Origin: Sphingopyxis indica
GTDB lineage: Bacteria; Pseudomonadota; Alphaproteobacteria; Sphingomonadales; Sphingomonadaceae
Assembly (NCBI RefSeq): GCF_900188185.1
Contig: NZ_FZPA01000001.1
Location: 682,001-746,000 of the forward strand
Direction of reading: 5' to 3'
Length of the DNA stretch: 64,000 nt
The notes beneath the pieces were generated by a model. It saw only the letters and a list, made by a program, of their open reading frames with translations, was not told where the DNA came from and did no database searches. Below, one piece after another: positions 1 to 10,362 of this stretch (the first letter of the stretch is position 1; each line of letters starts with the position of its first letter). Made by a program: the position numbers and the translations under genes.

Positions 1-83
1 CGATCAGCGCCGAGAGAATGATCCATGCCGATTTCAAGCTCAAAGTCCCCCGCCAACTTGCAAAGAAAAAAGCGGTAACCTAG
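1..83 (+). CDS. Possible 3' end of an unidentified gene
   Basis: An open frame enters from the left edge and ends at TAG 81-83, giving a basic tail that ends in AKKKAVT. Third codon positions are mostly G or C, as in the real genes here. Too little remains to name a family, and it could be chance. Confidence 0.3.
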   Translation, partial: ISAERMIHADFKLKVPRQLAKKKAVT

Positions 84-143
84 GGCCGGTGGAGACCGAC
101 GGGACACCATGCTTCCGCCGAAGGATTAAGTAGCGGAGCGACC

Positions 144-1481
<1,338 letters not shown>

Positions 1482-1530
1482 TATATCGAAAGGGCTCCGC
1501 CCGAGTGCGGAGCGAAGAAAGGTTTTGACC

Positions 1531-1764
1531 ATGCTGGAAATGCGTCCCGATTGCGAACGGTGCGGCCGCGACCTGCCCGCCGACAAGCACGGCGCCTTCA
1601 TCTGTTCGTTCGAATGCACCTTCTGCGCCGATTGCGCCGACAAGCTGGAGGAGCGCTGTCCCAATTGCGGCGGCGACCTGCTCGACCGGCCGATGCGCGA
1701 AGGCCCGGCGCTCGCGAAATTCCCCGCTTCGACCGAACGGCGCCATCCGGGAGCGCGGGGCTGA
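1531..1764 (+). CDS. DUF1272 zinc-ribbon-like small protein
   Basis: 77 aa, rich in paired cysteines: CERC, ICSFECTFCADC and CPNC. This is the layout of the DUF1272 family, whose function is unknown and which presumably binds zinc. The ATG at 1531 is preferred over an in-frame TTG at 1525 because GAAAGG (1517-1522) sits about 8 nt upstream. It lies between glmM and thiD on the same strand, 16 nt before thiD, so co-transcription is likely. Confidence 0.8.
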   Translation: MLEMRPDCERCGRDLPADKHGAFICSFECTFCADCADKLEERCPNCGGDLLDRPMREGPALAKFPASTERRHPGARG

Positions 1765-1780
1765 TCGTGCGGAGGGCGGC

Positions 1781-3046
1781 ATGACCGCGCGCGTTCTCAT
1801 CATTGCGGGGTCCGACAGCGGCGGCGGCGCCGGGATTCAGGCCGACATCAAGACGGTGACGATGCTCGGCAGCCACGCGATGACCGCGATCGCCGCGATC
1901 ACCGCGCAGAACACGCTCGGCGTGCAGGGCGTCCATGCGGTGCCGACCGAGATGGTGCTGATGCAGATCGACAGCGTCGTCGCCGACATCGGCGTCGACG
2001 CGGTGAAGATTGGCATGATCGGCAGCGCCGAAACCGCGGCGGCGGTGGCGGAACGGCTCCGCATTCTTGTGGAATTGCACGATGCTTCGGTTGCGGTGCG
2101 ATCCGTAGCCAACCCCGAATTGCTGCGTGAGCGAGGGGTTCGACGGTCCGGTGACTATGCCATGCCGCAACGCCGATTGAGTTTGCCAATCGTCTTCGAT
2201 CCCGTGATGGTGGCGACAAGCGGGGCCGAACTGGCGGATGCCGAAACGATCGCGGCGTTTGAATCGCTGATGGATATTGCGACGGTTGTAACCCCGAACC
2301 TGGACGAATTGACAAGATTGGGAGGCGAGGACGCGGTCTTGCGTCGTGGCTGCGCGTTGTTGGTCAAGGGCGGGCACGGCGATGGCGACATACTCACCGA
2401 TCGCCTCCTCGTCCCAAAGGGATTGAGCAAGGATTGCATTGCCGAATGGGAAGCGCCGCGGATCGACACGCCGCACACCCACGGCACCGGCTGCACGCTG
2501 GCGAGCGCGATCGCGACGGGGCTCGCGCAGGGGATGCCGCTCGAACCCGCGGTGGCGCGCGCGCGCGACTTCGTGCGGCTAGCGCTGCTCGATGCGCCGG
2601 CACTGGGGAAGGGGCATGGCCCGATGGGGCAGCAGGCCGTTCGCAACGACGGGCTGTTCACCGGTCCCGCACTCAACCAGATCACACTGCCCGCGGCCGA
2701 TTATGCCGCGTCGGTCGCCTTCTACAAGCAGCTCGGGTTGACGCAGATCGTCGATAGTCCGGACAATGGCTATGCGCGGTTCGAGGCGGCGAACGGCGTC
2801 ACCCTCTCGATCCATCTTTCCCCTCCCGCAAGCGGGAAGGGAGAAACGGGAGCCACCACCTATCTCGAAAGCGGTGCGCTCGATGCGTGGGTCGCCTATC
2901 TGGCGCGGCGCGGGGTGCGCTTCGACCAGATGCCGAAGGACGAGGATTGGGGCTGGCGCGAGGCGCGGTTGACCGATCCCGCCGGCAATCGCCTGTGTCT
3001 TTATCAAGCGGGTGAGTATCGGAGGTTTCCGCCGTGGCGGATCTGA
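1781..3046 (+). CDS. thiD: Hydroxymethylpyrimidine kinase fused to a VOC (glyoxalase-like) domain
   Basis: Residues 1-285 are a ThiD-type HMP/HMP-phosphate kinase of thiamine synthesis: GSDSGGGAGIQAD (10-22), KGGH (196-199) and HGTGCTL with catalytic Cys238. Residues about 295-410 form a vicinal-oxygen-chelate domain (NQITLPAADYAASVAFY at its start, then DPAGNRLCLY). No stop separates the two, and at 421 aa it is far longer than ThiD alone (about 265 aa). Two segments look inserted in frame: about residues 96-135 inside ThiD, in lower-GC codons, and about 347-356 inside the VOC part, which is a copy of an intergenic palindrome. Kinase identity is clear; the function of the VOC half is unknown. 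Confidence 0.88.
   Translation: MTARVLIIAGSDSGGGAGIQADIKTVTMLGSHAMTAIAAITAQNTLGVQGVHAVPTEMVLMQIDSVVADIGVDAVKIGMIGSAETAAAVAERLRILVELHDASVAVRSVANPELLRERGVRRSGDYAMPQRRLSLPIVFDPVMVATSGAELADAETIAAFESLMDIATVVTPNLDELTRLGGEDAVLRRGCALLVKGGHGDGDILTDRLLVPKGLSKDCIAEWEAPRIDTPHTHGTGCTLASAIATGLAQGMPLEPAVARARDFVRLALLDAPALGKGHGPMGQQAVRNDGLFTGPALNQITLPAADYAASVAFYKQLGLTQIVDSPDNGYARFEAANGVTLSIHLSPPASGKGETGATTYLESGALDAWVAYLARRGVRFDQMPKDEDWGWREARLTDPAGNRLCLYQAGEYRRFPPWRI
2090..2171. repeat. Palindromic in-frame insertion in thiD
   Basis: Outer arms GTTGCGG (2090-2096) and CCGCAAC (2165-2171) enclose AACCCC (2111-2116) and GGGGTT (2135-2140). The segment encodes roughly residues 96-135, where other ThiD proteins have only a few residues between the ERLR helix and the DPVM strand. 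Codon use is less GC-biased than in the flanks. The reading as an inserted palindromic element is an inference. Confidence 0.4.
2819..2843. repeat. Intergenic-type palindrome inside the thiD-VOC coding sequence
   Basis: CCCTCCCGCAAGCGGGAAGG here matches the palindrome at 3147-3168 and 3053-3068 almost base for base, but lies in frame inside the VOC domain and encodes SPPASGKGE. Confidence 0.7.
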
Positions 3047-3049
3047 TCT

Positions 3050-3172
3050 CCTCTCCCGCTTGCGGGAGGCGCCAGGGGTGGGCGCATCTCGCCCTGGTCC
3101 CGGCCCACCCCGCTGCGACTAGCGAGCAAGCTCGCAAGTCTCGCTGCCCCTCCCGCAAGCGGGAGGGGAGGC
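3050..3172 (-). repeat. Composite palindromic element, copy 1
   Basis: Terminal palindromes of the CTCCCGC/GCGGGAG type lie at 3053-3068 and 3147-3168, with an inner hairpin GCGAGC-TT-GCTCGC (3122-3135 when read on the minus strand). Its reverse complement shares the core CAGCGAGACTT...TAGTCGCAGCGGGGTGG with the element at 29778-29965. It fills the thiD-rnhB gap, and its right palindrome supplies the rnhB Shine-Dalgarno. Confidence 0.75.
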
Positions 3173-3173
3173 C

Positions 3174-3731
3174 ATGTTGATCGTTGGCGTCGACGAGGCC
3201 GGGCGCGGGCCGCTCGCGGGGCCGGTTGTGGCCGCGGCGGTGATCCTGTGCGAGCGCGGGATCGACGGGCTCGACGATTCCAAGAAGCTCTCCGCAAAGC
3301 GACGCGCCGAGCTCGACATCGAGATCAAGGCGCATTGCCGCTGGGGCGTGGGTGAGGCGAGCGTCGCCGAGATCGATGCGATCAACATATTGCAGGCGAC
3401 CTTCCTCGCGATGACGCGCGCGGTCGAGGCACTGGGGTGCGATCCGCACGAGATACTGGTCGACGGCAACCGCCTGCCGCGCTGGCGCTATCGCGCGCGC
3501 GCCATCGTCGGCGGCGATGCGCTGCACCCGTGCATCTCGGCGGCGAGCATCGTCGCCAAACAGCATCGCGATCGCTTCATGGTCGCGGCTGCGCGCGACT
3601 TTCCGGGCTTTGGCTGGGAAAGGAACATGGGCTATGCTACGCCCGAGCATCTGACGGCGCTGCGCCTCCACGGCCCGACGCCGCTCCATCGGACCAGCTT
3701 TGCACCGGTTGCGCAAAGGCAATTGATCTGA
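3174..3731 (+). CDS. rnhB: Ribonuclease HII
   Basis: Cleaves RNA in RNA-DNA hybrids and removes misincorporated ribonucleotides. 185 aa with the N-terminal signature [12 protein letters not shown] (7-18) and expected acidic residues Asp7, Glu8, Asp97 and Asp133; the conserved C-terminal GY.T.EH pattern is also present. The ribosome-binding GGAGG at 3162-3166 lies inside a repeat palindrome directly upstream. In many alphaproteobacteria rnhB sits next to ccrM; here one SDR gene separates them. Confidence 0.97.
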   Translation: MLIVGVDEAGRGPLAGPVVAAAVILCERGIDGLDDSKKLSAKRRAELDIEIKAHCRWGVGEASVAEIDAINILQATFLAMTRAVEALGCDPHEILVDGNRLPRWRYRARAIVGGDALHPCISAASIVAKQHRDRFMVAAARDFPGFGWERNMGYATPEHLTALRLHGPTPLHRTSFAPVAQRQLI

Positions 3732-3749
3732 TCGAGAAGAGGGGGCGCG

Positions 3750-4646
3750 ATGAGGGATGGATTCACCGCCGACGATGTTTCGGCGCAGACCGGCCGCACC
3801 TTCCTGATCACGGGCGCCAATGCGGGCATCGGGTTCGAGGCGGCGCGGGTTCTCGCCGCGCGCGGCGGGCGGGTGATCCTCGCATGCCGCGACGAAAGCC
3901 GTGCCACGGCGGCGATCGAGCGCATTCGCGCCGATGTGCCGAAGGCCGAGCTCTCCTTCCGGCGCCTCGACCTCGCCGATCTCGATCAAGTGCGCGAAGC
4001 GGCGGCGGCGGTGCTGGCGGGACCGCGGATCGACGTGCTGATCAACAACGCCGGGGTGATGATCCCGCCGCGCAGCTTGACCCGGCAGGGTTATGAGCTG
4101 CAGTTCGGGGTCAACCACCTCGGCCACTTCGCCTTCACCGGACTGGTCCATCGGCACGTCGACGACCGGATCGTGGTCACCGGCAGCCTCGCGCATCGCG
4201 GCGGTGAGATGGACTACAGCGATCTCGGCGCGGAGCGCGGCTATCATAACTGGTCGCGCTATCAGATGAGCAAGCTCGCCAACATGCTCCATATGTTCGA
4301 GCTCGACCGGCGGCTCGGCGCCGCCGGTCGCGCGACGCAGGCGATCGGCTGTCATCCCGGCGTCGCGCTGACCGAGCTGCAGCGGCACCTGCCGATGCCG
4401 CTGCGCTATCTGGCGCCGCTCGCCGCGCCCTTCTTCAACAGCGCGGCGCGCGGCGCGTGGCCGACCCTGCACGCCGCTACCGGCGCGCATGTCCAGGGCG
4501 GCGATTATGTCGGGCCGCAGGGCTTGGGCGAGGTGACCGGGCGGTCGGGGCCGGCGCGCACGGCGGGCGTCGCGCGCGATCCGGCGCTGGCGCGTGAGCT
4601 TTGGGAGCGCTCGATCGACCTCAGCGGGGTCGATCCGGGGATTTGA
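3750..4646 (+). CDS. Short-chain dehydrogenase/reductase
   Basis: 298-aa Rossmann-fold oxidoreductase. The cofactor motif TGANAGIG is at 21-28, NNAG at 99-102, and the catalytic set is Ser146 with Tyr171 and Lys175 (YQMSK). The overall pattern resembles the retinol-dehydrogenase/WWOX-like branch of SDRs, but the substrate cannot be told from sequence. It starts 18 nt after rnhB and lies between rnhB and ccrM, with no obvious functional tie to either. Confidence 0.85.
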   Translation: MRDGFTADDVSAQTGRTFLITGANAGIGFEAARVLAARGGRVILACRDESRATAAIERIRADVPKAELSFRRLDLADLDQVREAAAAVLAGPRIDVLINNAGVMIPPRSLTRQGYELQFGVNHLGHFAFTGLVHRHVDDRIVVTGSLAHRGGEMDYSDLGAERGYHNWSRYQMSKLANMLHMFELDRRLGAAGRATQAIGCHPGVALTELQRHLPMPLRYLAPLAAPFFNSAARGAWPTLHAATGAHVQGGDYVGPQGLGEVTGRSGPARTAGVARDPALARELWERSIDLSGVDPGI

Positions 4647-4684
4647 CCGCGCGCGCCGGCCCGCGCCGAAAAAATTTCCGCGCT

Positions 4685-6014
<1,330 letters not shown>

Positions 6015-6046
6015 GGATATTCGACAAGCGTTGGACAACAGAGCCG

Positions 6047-6157
6047 CGTGTCCCCGCGAAGGCGGGGACCCATCTCCGGTCGGTTCCAGATGGCGCCGGC
6101 GGGAGATGGGCTCCCGCGTTGGCGCTACGCGCCGCCTTCGGCTCCGCGGGAGCACAT
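6047..6157. repeat. Composite repeat family B, copy 1
   Basis: Two hairpins flank a shared core: TCCCCGC/GCGGGGA on the left, then CCCATCTCCGGTCGG and GGAGATGGG, then CTCCCGCG/CGCGGGAG on the right. The right hairpin is enlarged by about 30 nt containing GGCGCTACGCGCCGCC. Related copies are at 20137-20249 and 58661-58747. Confidence 0.7.
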
Positions 6158-6192
6158 GGCTTTTATTCGGCGGAAGGGCGTAGCGAAAACCG

Positions 6193-7323
6193 ATGTTCCA
6201 GCCACTCATCAAGCCCGACCTCGGCGGAGCGTCTTCCGACGCCCGCATCTATCTGCGCCCCGCCTGCCTCATCGACCGGCCGCACGAGTTCGACGACGCC
6301 TGCTTGCGCATCGCCGATACGATGTTGTGGTTCGCCGCGTGGCACGTCAGCGTGCGTGACAAAGACGCGGTGAAATCGGCGATCGTTCTGGTTCCCGAAC
6401 TCGACGACTGGATCGCGGCGATGCCCGATGCGCTGGCCGAAGCCGCGGCCGCGCAGCGCGCCGCGACGCAGCGGCCGCGCGGGACGCTGCAGCTCGGCGA
6501 GCGGACGATCCGGCTCGGCGAACCGCAGCTGATGGGCATTTTGAACGTCACCCCCGACAGCTTCTCCGACGGCGGCAAGCATGTCGACCAAGCGGCGGCG
6601 ATCGACGCGGGCTTTGCGATGGGCATGGCGGGCGCGGCGATCGTCGATGTCGGCGGCGAATCGACACGCCCCGGCGCGCCGCTGATCTGGGAGGGCGATG
6701 AAATCCAGCGCGTCGAAGGCGTCGTCGCGGCGCTTGCGAAGGGCGGGGTTGCGGTGTCGATCGACACGCGCAAGGCCGCGGTGATGGAGGCGGCGCTCGC
6801 CGCCGGCGCGGCAATCGTCAACGATATTTCGGCGCTGCGCTACGACGAGCGCGCGATCGAGGTCGTCGCAAATGCGGGCTGCCCGGTGGTCCTGATGCAC
6901 GCCCCCTCGGCGAAGAGCGACCCGCACGAGGGAGGCAGCTATGCGCACATCCTCTTCGACGTCTACGACATGCTAGCCGAGCGGATTGCGGCGTGCTCGG
7001 CGGCGGGGATTGCGCGCGAGCGGATCATCGTCGATCCGGGCATCGGCTTCGGCAAAGGGGTCGCCGACAATCTCGCGCTGGTGAACGGCCTTGCGCTCTT
7101 CCATACGCTCGGCTGCCCGGTTCTGGTCGGCGCGAGCCGCAAGCGGATGATCGGCGCGCTCGACAATGAGGCCGCGGCCGATGCGCGGCTCGGCGGCTCG
7201 ATCGCGCTCCACTACCAGGCAGCGGGGCAGGGGGCACAGCTCTTGCGCGTCCACGATGTTGCCGAGACGCGGCAGGCGCTGCGGATCTGGCGCGGGCTGC
7301 GCGACGCGGCGCTGACGGCCTGA
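6193..7323 (+). CDS. folP: Dihydropteroate synthase
   Basis: Joins p-aminobenzoate to the pterin pyrophosphate in folate synthesis. 376 aa, with the signature LNVTPDSFSDGG at 117-128, GGESTRPGA further on, and DPGIGFGK in the second pterin-binding loop. About 100 residues precede the barrel, an extension longer than in E. coli FolP; its role is not evident. The start lies about 35 bp after a composite repeat and no strong Shine-Dalgarno is visible. Confidence 0.96.
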   Translation: MFQPLIKPDLGGASSDARIYLRPACLIDRPHEFDDACLRIADTMLWFAAWHVSVRDKDAVKSAIVLVPELDDWIAAMPDALAEAAAAQRAATQRPRGTLQLGERTIRLGEPQLMGILNVTPDSFSDGGKHVDQAAAIDAGFAMGMAGAAIVDVGGESTRPGAPLIWEGDEIQRVEGVVAALAKGGVAVSIDTRKAAVMEAALAAGAAIVNDISALRYDERAIEVVANAGCPVVLMHAPSAKSDPHEGGSYAHILFDVYDMLAERIAACSAAGIARERIIVDPGIGFGKGVADNLALVNGLALFHTLGCPVLVGASRKRMIGALDNEAAADARLGGSIALHYQAAGQGAQLLRVHDVAETRQALRIWRGLRDAALTA

Positions 7324-7329
7324 GCGCGC

Positions 7330-8763
7330 TCAGGCTGCGGTGTCGATGCCGAGTTCGCCGAGCTTGCGATAGAGCGTCGAGCGCCCGATGCCCAGACGGC
7401 GCGCCACCTCGCTCATCCGGCCGCGATAGTGGCCGATGGCGAGGCGGATGACGTCGGCTTCGATCTCCTCGAGCGGGCGCAGATTACCGTCGGGAAGATA
7501 GAGGGTGACGCCGATCGCTTCGCCGTTGATCGCGATCTCGCCGTCATTGTTCGCCGTTCCGCCGCCCAGCGCCGCCTCGATCGCCGAAAAATCGGCTGCG
7601 GTGAGGACGTCGGTCTTGCTCTCGACCGCGGCGCGGAACAACACGTCCTGTAGCTGCCGGACATTGCCCGGCCATGCATAGGAGACGAGCAGGCGCAGTG
7701 CATCGTCGGTGATGCCGATCTGTCCCATGCCCGGCAATCCGCTGATGCGGGTGAGCAGGTGGCGCGTGAGCGGCCCGATGTCGCCGCGGCGTTCGCTGAG
7801 CGAGGGCAGCGTCAGCTGCGCCGTCGTCAGCGCATAATAGAGATCCTCGCGGAAATGCCCGGCCTCGATCAGCTTGTCGAGCGGGCTCGCGCTGGTCGAG
7901 ATGATCCGGACGTCGACATTCTGCCGGATGCTGCCGCCGATCATCTGGACTTCGCCGGTGCTCAGAAATTCGACGAGCCTGGCCTGCGTTTCGAGCGGGA
8001 TGCACTCGATATGGTCGATGATGATGCTGCCGCCGTCGGCCTGCACCAGCCGGCCGATCTGGCGATCGAAGGCGCCGGGAAAGGCGCCGCGCTCGTGCCC
8101 GAACAGTCCCGATCCGATCAGCCCCGGCGACACCGCCGAACAATCGACCATCACCAGCGCGCCGCGCGACCGCGGGCTGGCGCTGTGGATCGCGCGCGCG
8201 AAAACCTCTTTGCCGGCGCCGGGCTTGCCGTTGATCATCACCGGGATGCGCGCGCGCGCCGCCTTCGCCGCGATCGCGAGCGCGGTACGGAAATTGGGTG
8301 AGGAGCCGATGATTTCCTCGAAACCGAGCGGCGCGCGGAGCTTTTCGGTCAGCGGCCGGAGCTCGCCCTGCGGACCGCCGGAGCCGGTAACGCGGTCGAG
8401 CGCTTCGAGCAGCCGGTCGGGTGCGATCGGCTTCTGAACGAAATCGCTCGCCCCCGCGCGCATCGCGGCGACCGCCATTTCGACTCCGTTGCGCATCGTG
8501 ATGACGACCAGCGGCAGCGCGGGGCGCCAGCGTCGCAGTTCGGCGACGAATTCGGGGATCGGGATGCCGGGCGCGCCCTGATCGACGATCACTGCGTCGA
8601 GCGCCATGCCGTCCTGCGTTCCCAGTCTGGCGAGCGCGGTGTCGGTATCGGCCGCGATCACGCTGCGCCAGCCGCCACGCGAGGCGAGCGCCGAAAGAAA
8701 GCGCTGTTGCGCCGGTTCGCTGTCGACGATCATCAGCATTCGTGTGTCGCGGTTGGTCGCCAT
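7330..8763 (-). CDS. REC-AAA-Fis regulator with altered GAFTGA loop and Walker B
   Basis: 477 aa. Receiver domain (8-125) with phosphoacceptor Asp61 and Lys111, AAA+ domain (150-375) with Walker A GKPGAGKE (179-186), and a Fis-type helix-turn-helix (448-470). The GAFTGA loop that touches sigma-54 reads GAFPGA (226-231). Walker B reads SIIIDH (246-251), with His where the second acid normally lies. The protein keeps the NtrC architecture but may not activate sigma-54 promoters. The ATG at 8763 follows AAGGGAAG and gives a complete receiver. It is convergent with folP, with 6 nt between them. Confidence 0.88.
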   Translation of the reverse strand: MATNRDTRMLMIVDSEPAQQRFLSALASRGGWRSVIAADTDTALARLGTQDGMALDAVIVDQGAPGIPIPEFVAELRRWRPALPLVVITMRNGVEMAVAAMRAGASDFVQKPIAPDRLLEALDRVTGSGGPQGELRPLTEKLRAPLGFEEIIGSSPNFRTALAIAAKAARARIPVMINGKPGAGKEVFARAIHSASPRSRGALVMVDCSAVSPGLIGSGLFGHERGAFPGAFDRQIGRLVQADGGSIIIDHIECIPLETQARLVEFLSTGEVQMIGGSIRQNVDVRIISTSASPLDKLIEAGHFREDLYYALTTAQLTLPSLSERRGDIGPLTRHLLTRISGLPGMGQIGITDDALRLLVSYAWPGNVRQLQDVLFRAAVESKTDVLTAADFSAIEAALGGGTANNDGEIAINGEAIGVTLYLPDGNLRPLEEIEADVIRLAIGHYRGRMSEVARRLGIGRSTLYRKLGELGIDTAA

Positions 8764-8800
8764 CGTTCCCGATTCTTCCCTTTGTTCCAGTCCAATATGC

Positions 8801-8823
8801 CATTGTTCCGCGTTGGGACAGTG
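8801..8823. promoter_or_regulatory. Imperfect dyad upstream of the REC-AAA-Fis gene
   Basis: CATTGTTCC (8801-8809) and GGGACAGTG (8815-8823) form an inverted repeat with a 5-nt spacer and two mismatches. It lies 38 bp upstream of the regulator start in a divergent promoter region. It could be an autoregulatory operator; no experimental support is visible. Confidence 0.35.
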
Positions 8824-8993
8824 ACCTACGCCACAGGGGGTAAAGGGGCGATTAAGGCCGCACGACATTTGCGGCCCCGAAGCGCCGCGACACGCGGCCC
8901 CTTGAGCATCGCGGGAGGCGTGGCTAAGACCGGCGCGAATCCGGATTTTCGGCCCGCGCGCGCGGCCGGGCAAAGCTATGTAGGGGAAGAGCG

Positions 8994-9116
8994 ATGGCGG
9001 AACAGGAAATGAAGACGGCGAACGAAACCTATGCGGGTTTTCTGAGCCTGCTCAAGACGGGCACGATCCTGACCGTGATCGTCGCGGCTTTCGTCGTCCT
9101 CCTGATCGCGTCCTGA
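8994..9116 (+). CDS. aa3-type cytochrome c oxidase subunit IV-like small membrane protein
   Basis: 40 aa: a short polar N-terminus (MAEQEMKTANETY) followed by one transmembrane helix (about 20-39) ending at the C-terminus. Size and pattern match the small bacterial aa3-type oxidase subunit IV family, which in sphingomonads commonly sits directly before the transhydrogenase genes. AGGGGAAG ends a few nt before the ATG at 8994. The stop is 10 nt before pntAA, so they are probably co-transcribed. Confidence 0.75.
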   Translation: MAEQEMKTANETYAGFLSLLKTGTILTVIVAAFVVLLIAS

Positions 9117-9126
9117 CGCGACCGGC

Positions 9127-10248
9127 ATGCGCATCGCCGTATTGAAAGAGCTCGCCCCGGGCGAGACTCGTGTCGCCGCGACCCCCGAAACCGTGAAGAA
9201 ATTCATCGGGCTGGGCGCCGAAGTTGCCGTTGAATCGGGAGCAGGCAACCATGCCTCGATCGCCGACGCCGATTATAGCGCCGCGGGCGCAAAGGTCGGC
9301 AGCCGCGCCGACACGCTGAAGGGCGCGAACATCATTCTCGGCGTGCAGGGCTCCGATCCCGAGAGCCTGTCGGGCTTCGCCGACGGGGCATGGCTGGCGG
9401 CGGGGCTCAACCCGTTCGGGGAGCGCGCGCGCGTCGATGCCTATGCCCAGTTGGGGATTGAGGCGCTGGCGATGGAATTCATGCCGCGCATCACGCGTGC
9501 GCAGTCGATGGATATCCTCTCGAGCCAGGCGAATCTAGCGGGCTACAAGGCGGTCCTGATGGCGGCGAACGCCTATGGCCGTGCCTTTCCGATGATGATG
9601 ACCGCCGCGGGCACGGTAAGCGCCGCCAAGGCGTTCGTGATGGGCGTCGGCGTCGCCGGGCTGCAGGCGATCGCGACCGCGAAGCGCCTCGGCGCGCAGG
9701 TCAGCGCGACCGACGTGCGCTCGGCGACCAAGGAGCAGATCCTCAGCCTCGGCGCCAAGCCGATCTTCGTCGAAAGCGTCGCGGGGATCGAGGGCGAGGG
9801 CGCGGGCGGCTATGCCACCGAAATGTCCGACGAATATAAGGCGGCGCAGGCCGAACTTGTGTCGTCGCATATCGCGAAACAGGACATCGTCATCACCACC
9901 GCGCTGATCCCGGGCCGCCCCGCGCCGCGGCTGATCTCCGATGCGCAGCTCGCGACGATGCGCGCGGGCAGCGTGATCGTCGACATGGCGGCCGAAAGCG
10001 GCGGCAATGTCGAAGGTTCGGCGCCGGGCGAAACGAAGAAGATCCACGGCGTCACGGTGATCGGTGCGCAGAATATCGCGGCGCTGATGCCCGCCGACAC
10101 GAGCGCATTGTTCAGCCGCAACCTGTTCAATTTCCTCTCGGCTTTCTGGGACAAGGAGGCGGGCAAGCCCGTGCTGGACGAGGAGATCGGCAATGCTGTG
10201 CGGCTGACGCAGGGCGGCAAGGTCGTCAACGAGCGGTTGCTCGGCTGA
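9127..10248 (+). CDS. pntAA: NAD(P) transhydrogenase subunit alpha part 1 (NAD-binding domain)
   Basis: Peripheral NAD(H)-binding component (domain I) of proton-translocating transhydrogenase, which makes NADPH from NADH using the proton gradient. 373 aa; it begins MRIAVLKELAPGETRVA, the N-terminal signature of this and alanine-dehydrogenase folds, and contains the nucleotide loop MGVGVAGLQAIATAKRLGA. It ends before any membrane segment, so the alpha subunit is split as usual in alphaproteobacteria, with the membrane part at 11104-11385. Confidence 0.95.
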   Translation: MRIAVLKELAPGETRVAATPETVKKFIGLGAEVAVESGAGNHASIADADYSAAGAKVGSRADTLKGANIILGVQGSDPESLSGFADGAWLAAGLNPFGERARVDAYAQLGIEALAMEFMPRITRAQSMDILSSQANLAGYKAVLMAANAYGRAFPMMMTAAGTVSAAKAFVMGVGVAGLQAIATAKRLGAQVSATDVRSATKEQILSLGAKPIFVESVAGIEGEGAGGYATEMSDEYKAAQAELVSSHIAKQDIVITTALIPGRPAPRLISDAQLATMRAGSVIVDMAAESGGNVEGSAPGETKKIHGVTVIGAQNIAALMPADTSALFSRNLFNFLSAFWDKEAGKPVLDEEIGNAVRLTQGGKVVNERLLG

Positions 10249-10362
10249 CGCGGCCGACTTTCTGCTGAAACTTTCGCGTCCCACTGCGCGTTCGCGGGAG
10301 GGACGGAGGCGAGCTTCTGATATGCTCGCCCGTCCTCCGGCGGGATTTCGAACGAGGAGAGC

